A stretch of DNA of 64,000 nucleotides from Mytilus edulis (taxonomy: Eukaryota; Mollusca; Bivalvia; Mytilida; Mytilidae): positions 90,740,255 through 90,804,254 of the forward strand of contig NC_092346.1 in the NCBI RefSeq assembly GCF_963676685.1, written 5' to 3'. A model generated the notes under the pieces. It ran no database searches, had not been told where the DNA came from, and saw only the letters and a program-made list of their open reading frames with translations. A program made the translations under genes and the position numbers. Shown piece after piece: positions 58,701 through 61,700 of the stretch (positions are counted from its first letter, which is position 1; the number at the start of each line of letters is the position of its first letter).

Positions 58701-61700
58701 CGAGACTGAACGAGACTGAAAAGTCAGAAGAATACATCCGTACAACATTATTTTTCTTAGAAGAATTAGTAGATATGATCCTACCAGAATATCTTATCTT
58801 AGATTTGAGTATCTTTAAATTATTTGCAAATAAAAGAACATTGTTGGTCGATACAGGTTCACATAAATGGCAACACTGCGTTTATAGTGTCTCTTTTTTT
58901 GGTTAAAGTCAGTTTTTCAGTTGTTGTTAGTAAAATAATAGTGTAATTTAAAGTTTTCTTCTTTCATTGAATAAGAACTAAGTTATAATGAATAAACTGG
59001 AAATCTTGACATGTCAACTGTCAACTGTTTGTTATACCCCTCTTACTTAAATATAAGTCTGTTCAAAACACTGAGCAATCAGTAATTGCGATTTTTCTTC
59101 TTCTGTTTGAACAATTGAATGAAAAATAACTATTGGTTTTAAGATAGTATGACCTGTTTTCTTCTATTTACAATTAATGCATCTTAGTTGTCCATCTTGT
59201 ATATTTCGAATTTTGAATACAAAACAAGGTAGGTAGTAAAAATTGATCTGTATCACTTTACTGTTAGATATATATTTATGTTAAAAGCAGTGACACATGT
59301 CTGCCAATTTTGAACCATAATTTTTATATCATAGGATACCTACAGTCAAGAATGGACAAAAAGACCCAGATCCTGTGGCTACTGGACCTTCCACACCAAC
59401 ACAGATCACGGGTACAGACTCATACAAAACTGAGATCACAATTAATTCAACAGATAATGGAGTAAAACTAGCTTGTATACAGACACAAGATTCAAGGTAT
59501 TGCTTAGCTTGTGAACTGATACAAGGTTACAGGTATTGTTAAGTATGTCTAAGAAAAATTAGCATATGAACAGACCGAATTGACGAGGAAATGTTAATCT
59601 TATCTAAGAAAAACTAGCTTATGTACATACCAAAGGTTCAAGGTATTGTTAAACATATTTAAAACAAACAAGCTTGTTTACAGACATAATGTTCAATGTA
59701 ATGTTAAACTTGTCTAGGAAAAACTAGCTTGTGTAAAGACCCAATGTTCAAGGTATTGTTAAACATGTCATCGAAAAACTAGCTTATGTACATACCAAAG
59801 GTTCAAGGTAATATTAAATATGTCTAAGAAAAACAAGCGTGTATACAGACATAAGGTTTATGGTATTGTTCGACGTTTTTTGGAATACTAATTACATACA
59901 GAAAAAAGGTTCAAGTTATTGTTAAATTTGACTTAGAAAGACTTGTAGGGTGGGGTTTATTGGCTATAAAATGTACAAAATGTCATTGCATTAAGCCAAT
60001 TATATATTTATTTGACTTTTAGTGATAAAACAGTAGATGAAATATGTATGAAGGTTAATGTTAAAGGTATGTATTATAATAATAAAGTGAAAAGAAGTAT
60101 TTCATAAAAGGATTGATTAAACAAAATTTAAAACCAGGGAAAATTGTAGCGTATTTTCACAAGGAAATACAGACACCATCAAATAAACAAAGTACATTGT
60201 ACGTAGCAGATAACTACGTATAAATCGAAGTTTATTCTTGTTTACTGCTTGTTTATAATTATTGAACCAGTGCATGTTACTTGTAAAACTGAGTAATGTT
60301 AGATCCCCCAAGTTCAGATGTAAAATTAAGAAAATGAAAAGTTCTGTTTCATAAAGTAATGAAATCAATACTTTGATTTGAAAGTATTTGATCACTGTAA
60401 ATAAAGGCAACAGTAGTTTACCGCTGTTCAAAACTCATAAATCCATGGACAAAAAACAAAATCGGGGTAACAAACTAAAACTGAGGGAAACGCATTAAAT
60501 ATAAGAGGAGAACATCGACACCAAAATGCAACACACACAGAAACGGACAAAGAACCAGACAAAATCCTATGAGAACAACAAACACAACATCAAAACCAAA
60601 CACATGAACCTGGGACAGACAAGTACCGTGACACGTCTTATTCAGCTATTAACAAGTCTTAATCAGCTGTAAACACTATTATTGAGCTATAAAAAGTAAA
60701 ATCACAAAAATACTGAACTTAGAGGAAAATCAATTCGGAAAGTTCATAATCACATGGCAAAATCAAATAACAAAACGCATTTTCAAATGTAGAAAATGGT
60801 GGATTATAAGTCATTACACAACTATTTGTTGGGAATACAAATAGCATATATAGTCCATCTGTGAGTGAACAACATGAACGGCTCAATAAGTATATATCGT
60901 GAGTGATGAGAAACTTATCACTGTTTTTGAAAGAAAAAAATTCTGTATTGAAAGTCTTGAACTATCTATTTTTCCTATAACATTTACTTTTTATGTAAAT
61001 AACTTAGAAAATGCCTGCAACTATATATTTTCTACGTGTTCCCGCGTAATTTAAATGCATTGTCTATAAAACACTGTTTGAAGTATGACATCAGAGGAGT
61101 GAAGTCTAGATTTATTTTATATGTGTAATAAACATTTTGTATTCCCTGGCAAAGCTATTTCATTTCAATCAATGTAATATATATTTTTCAGATCACCCCC
61201 AGACAGCTACAACTGTAAGTTATAAATAGGATGTCTTTTTGTATTTAATTTTTCTTTAGGAAACTTTACTGCAACAACAAAAAATATACATCACCAGTAC
61301 TTAAAATAACATCTCTGTTCATTGATTGCTGTAATAATTTGCAATACTTTTCTTGCAGATGGGTTAGAATATGAAACATGTTCAGCATCAAACTTTCAAG
61401 GTTTACAATTTAATGCACTCTTTTCAAAATACATATGAACACTTATTTCCCTGTAGATTCATATATATTACAAGTACACAAAGTCTTACTTTTCGACGAT
61501 GTTTGTGACGTTTTTAGACGGAACGCGCGGCTGGTGTATAAGATAATAAACCTGATACCTTTGATAACTATATATTCTTAATAACTCTGCTCTTGAGCAT
61601 TTTATATTTCATGTTTAATTGATGACTGAGTCTGTAGGATTTCATTTATCATTTAGTAAAAAAGAGCTTTAATATTAATTTTTTTATAATTTTTTAAACA

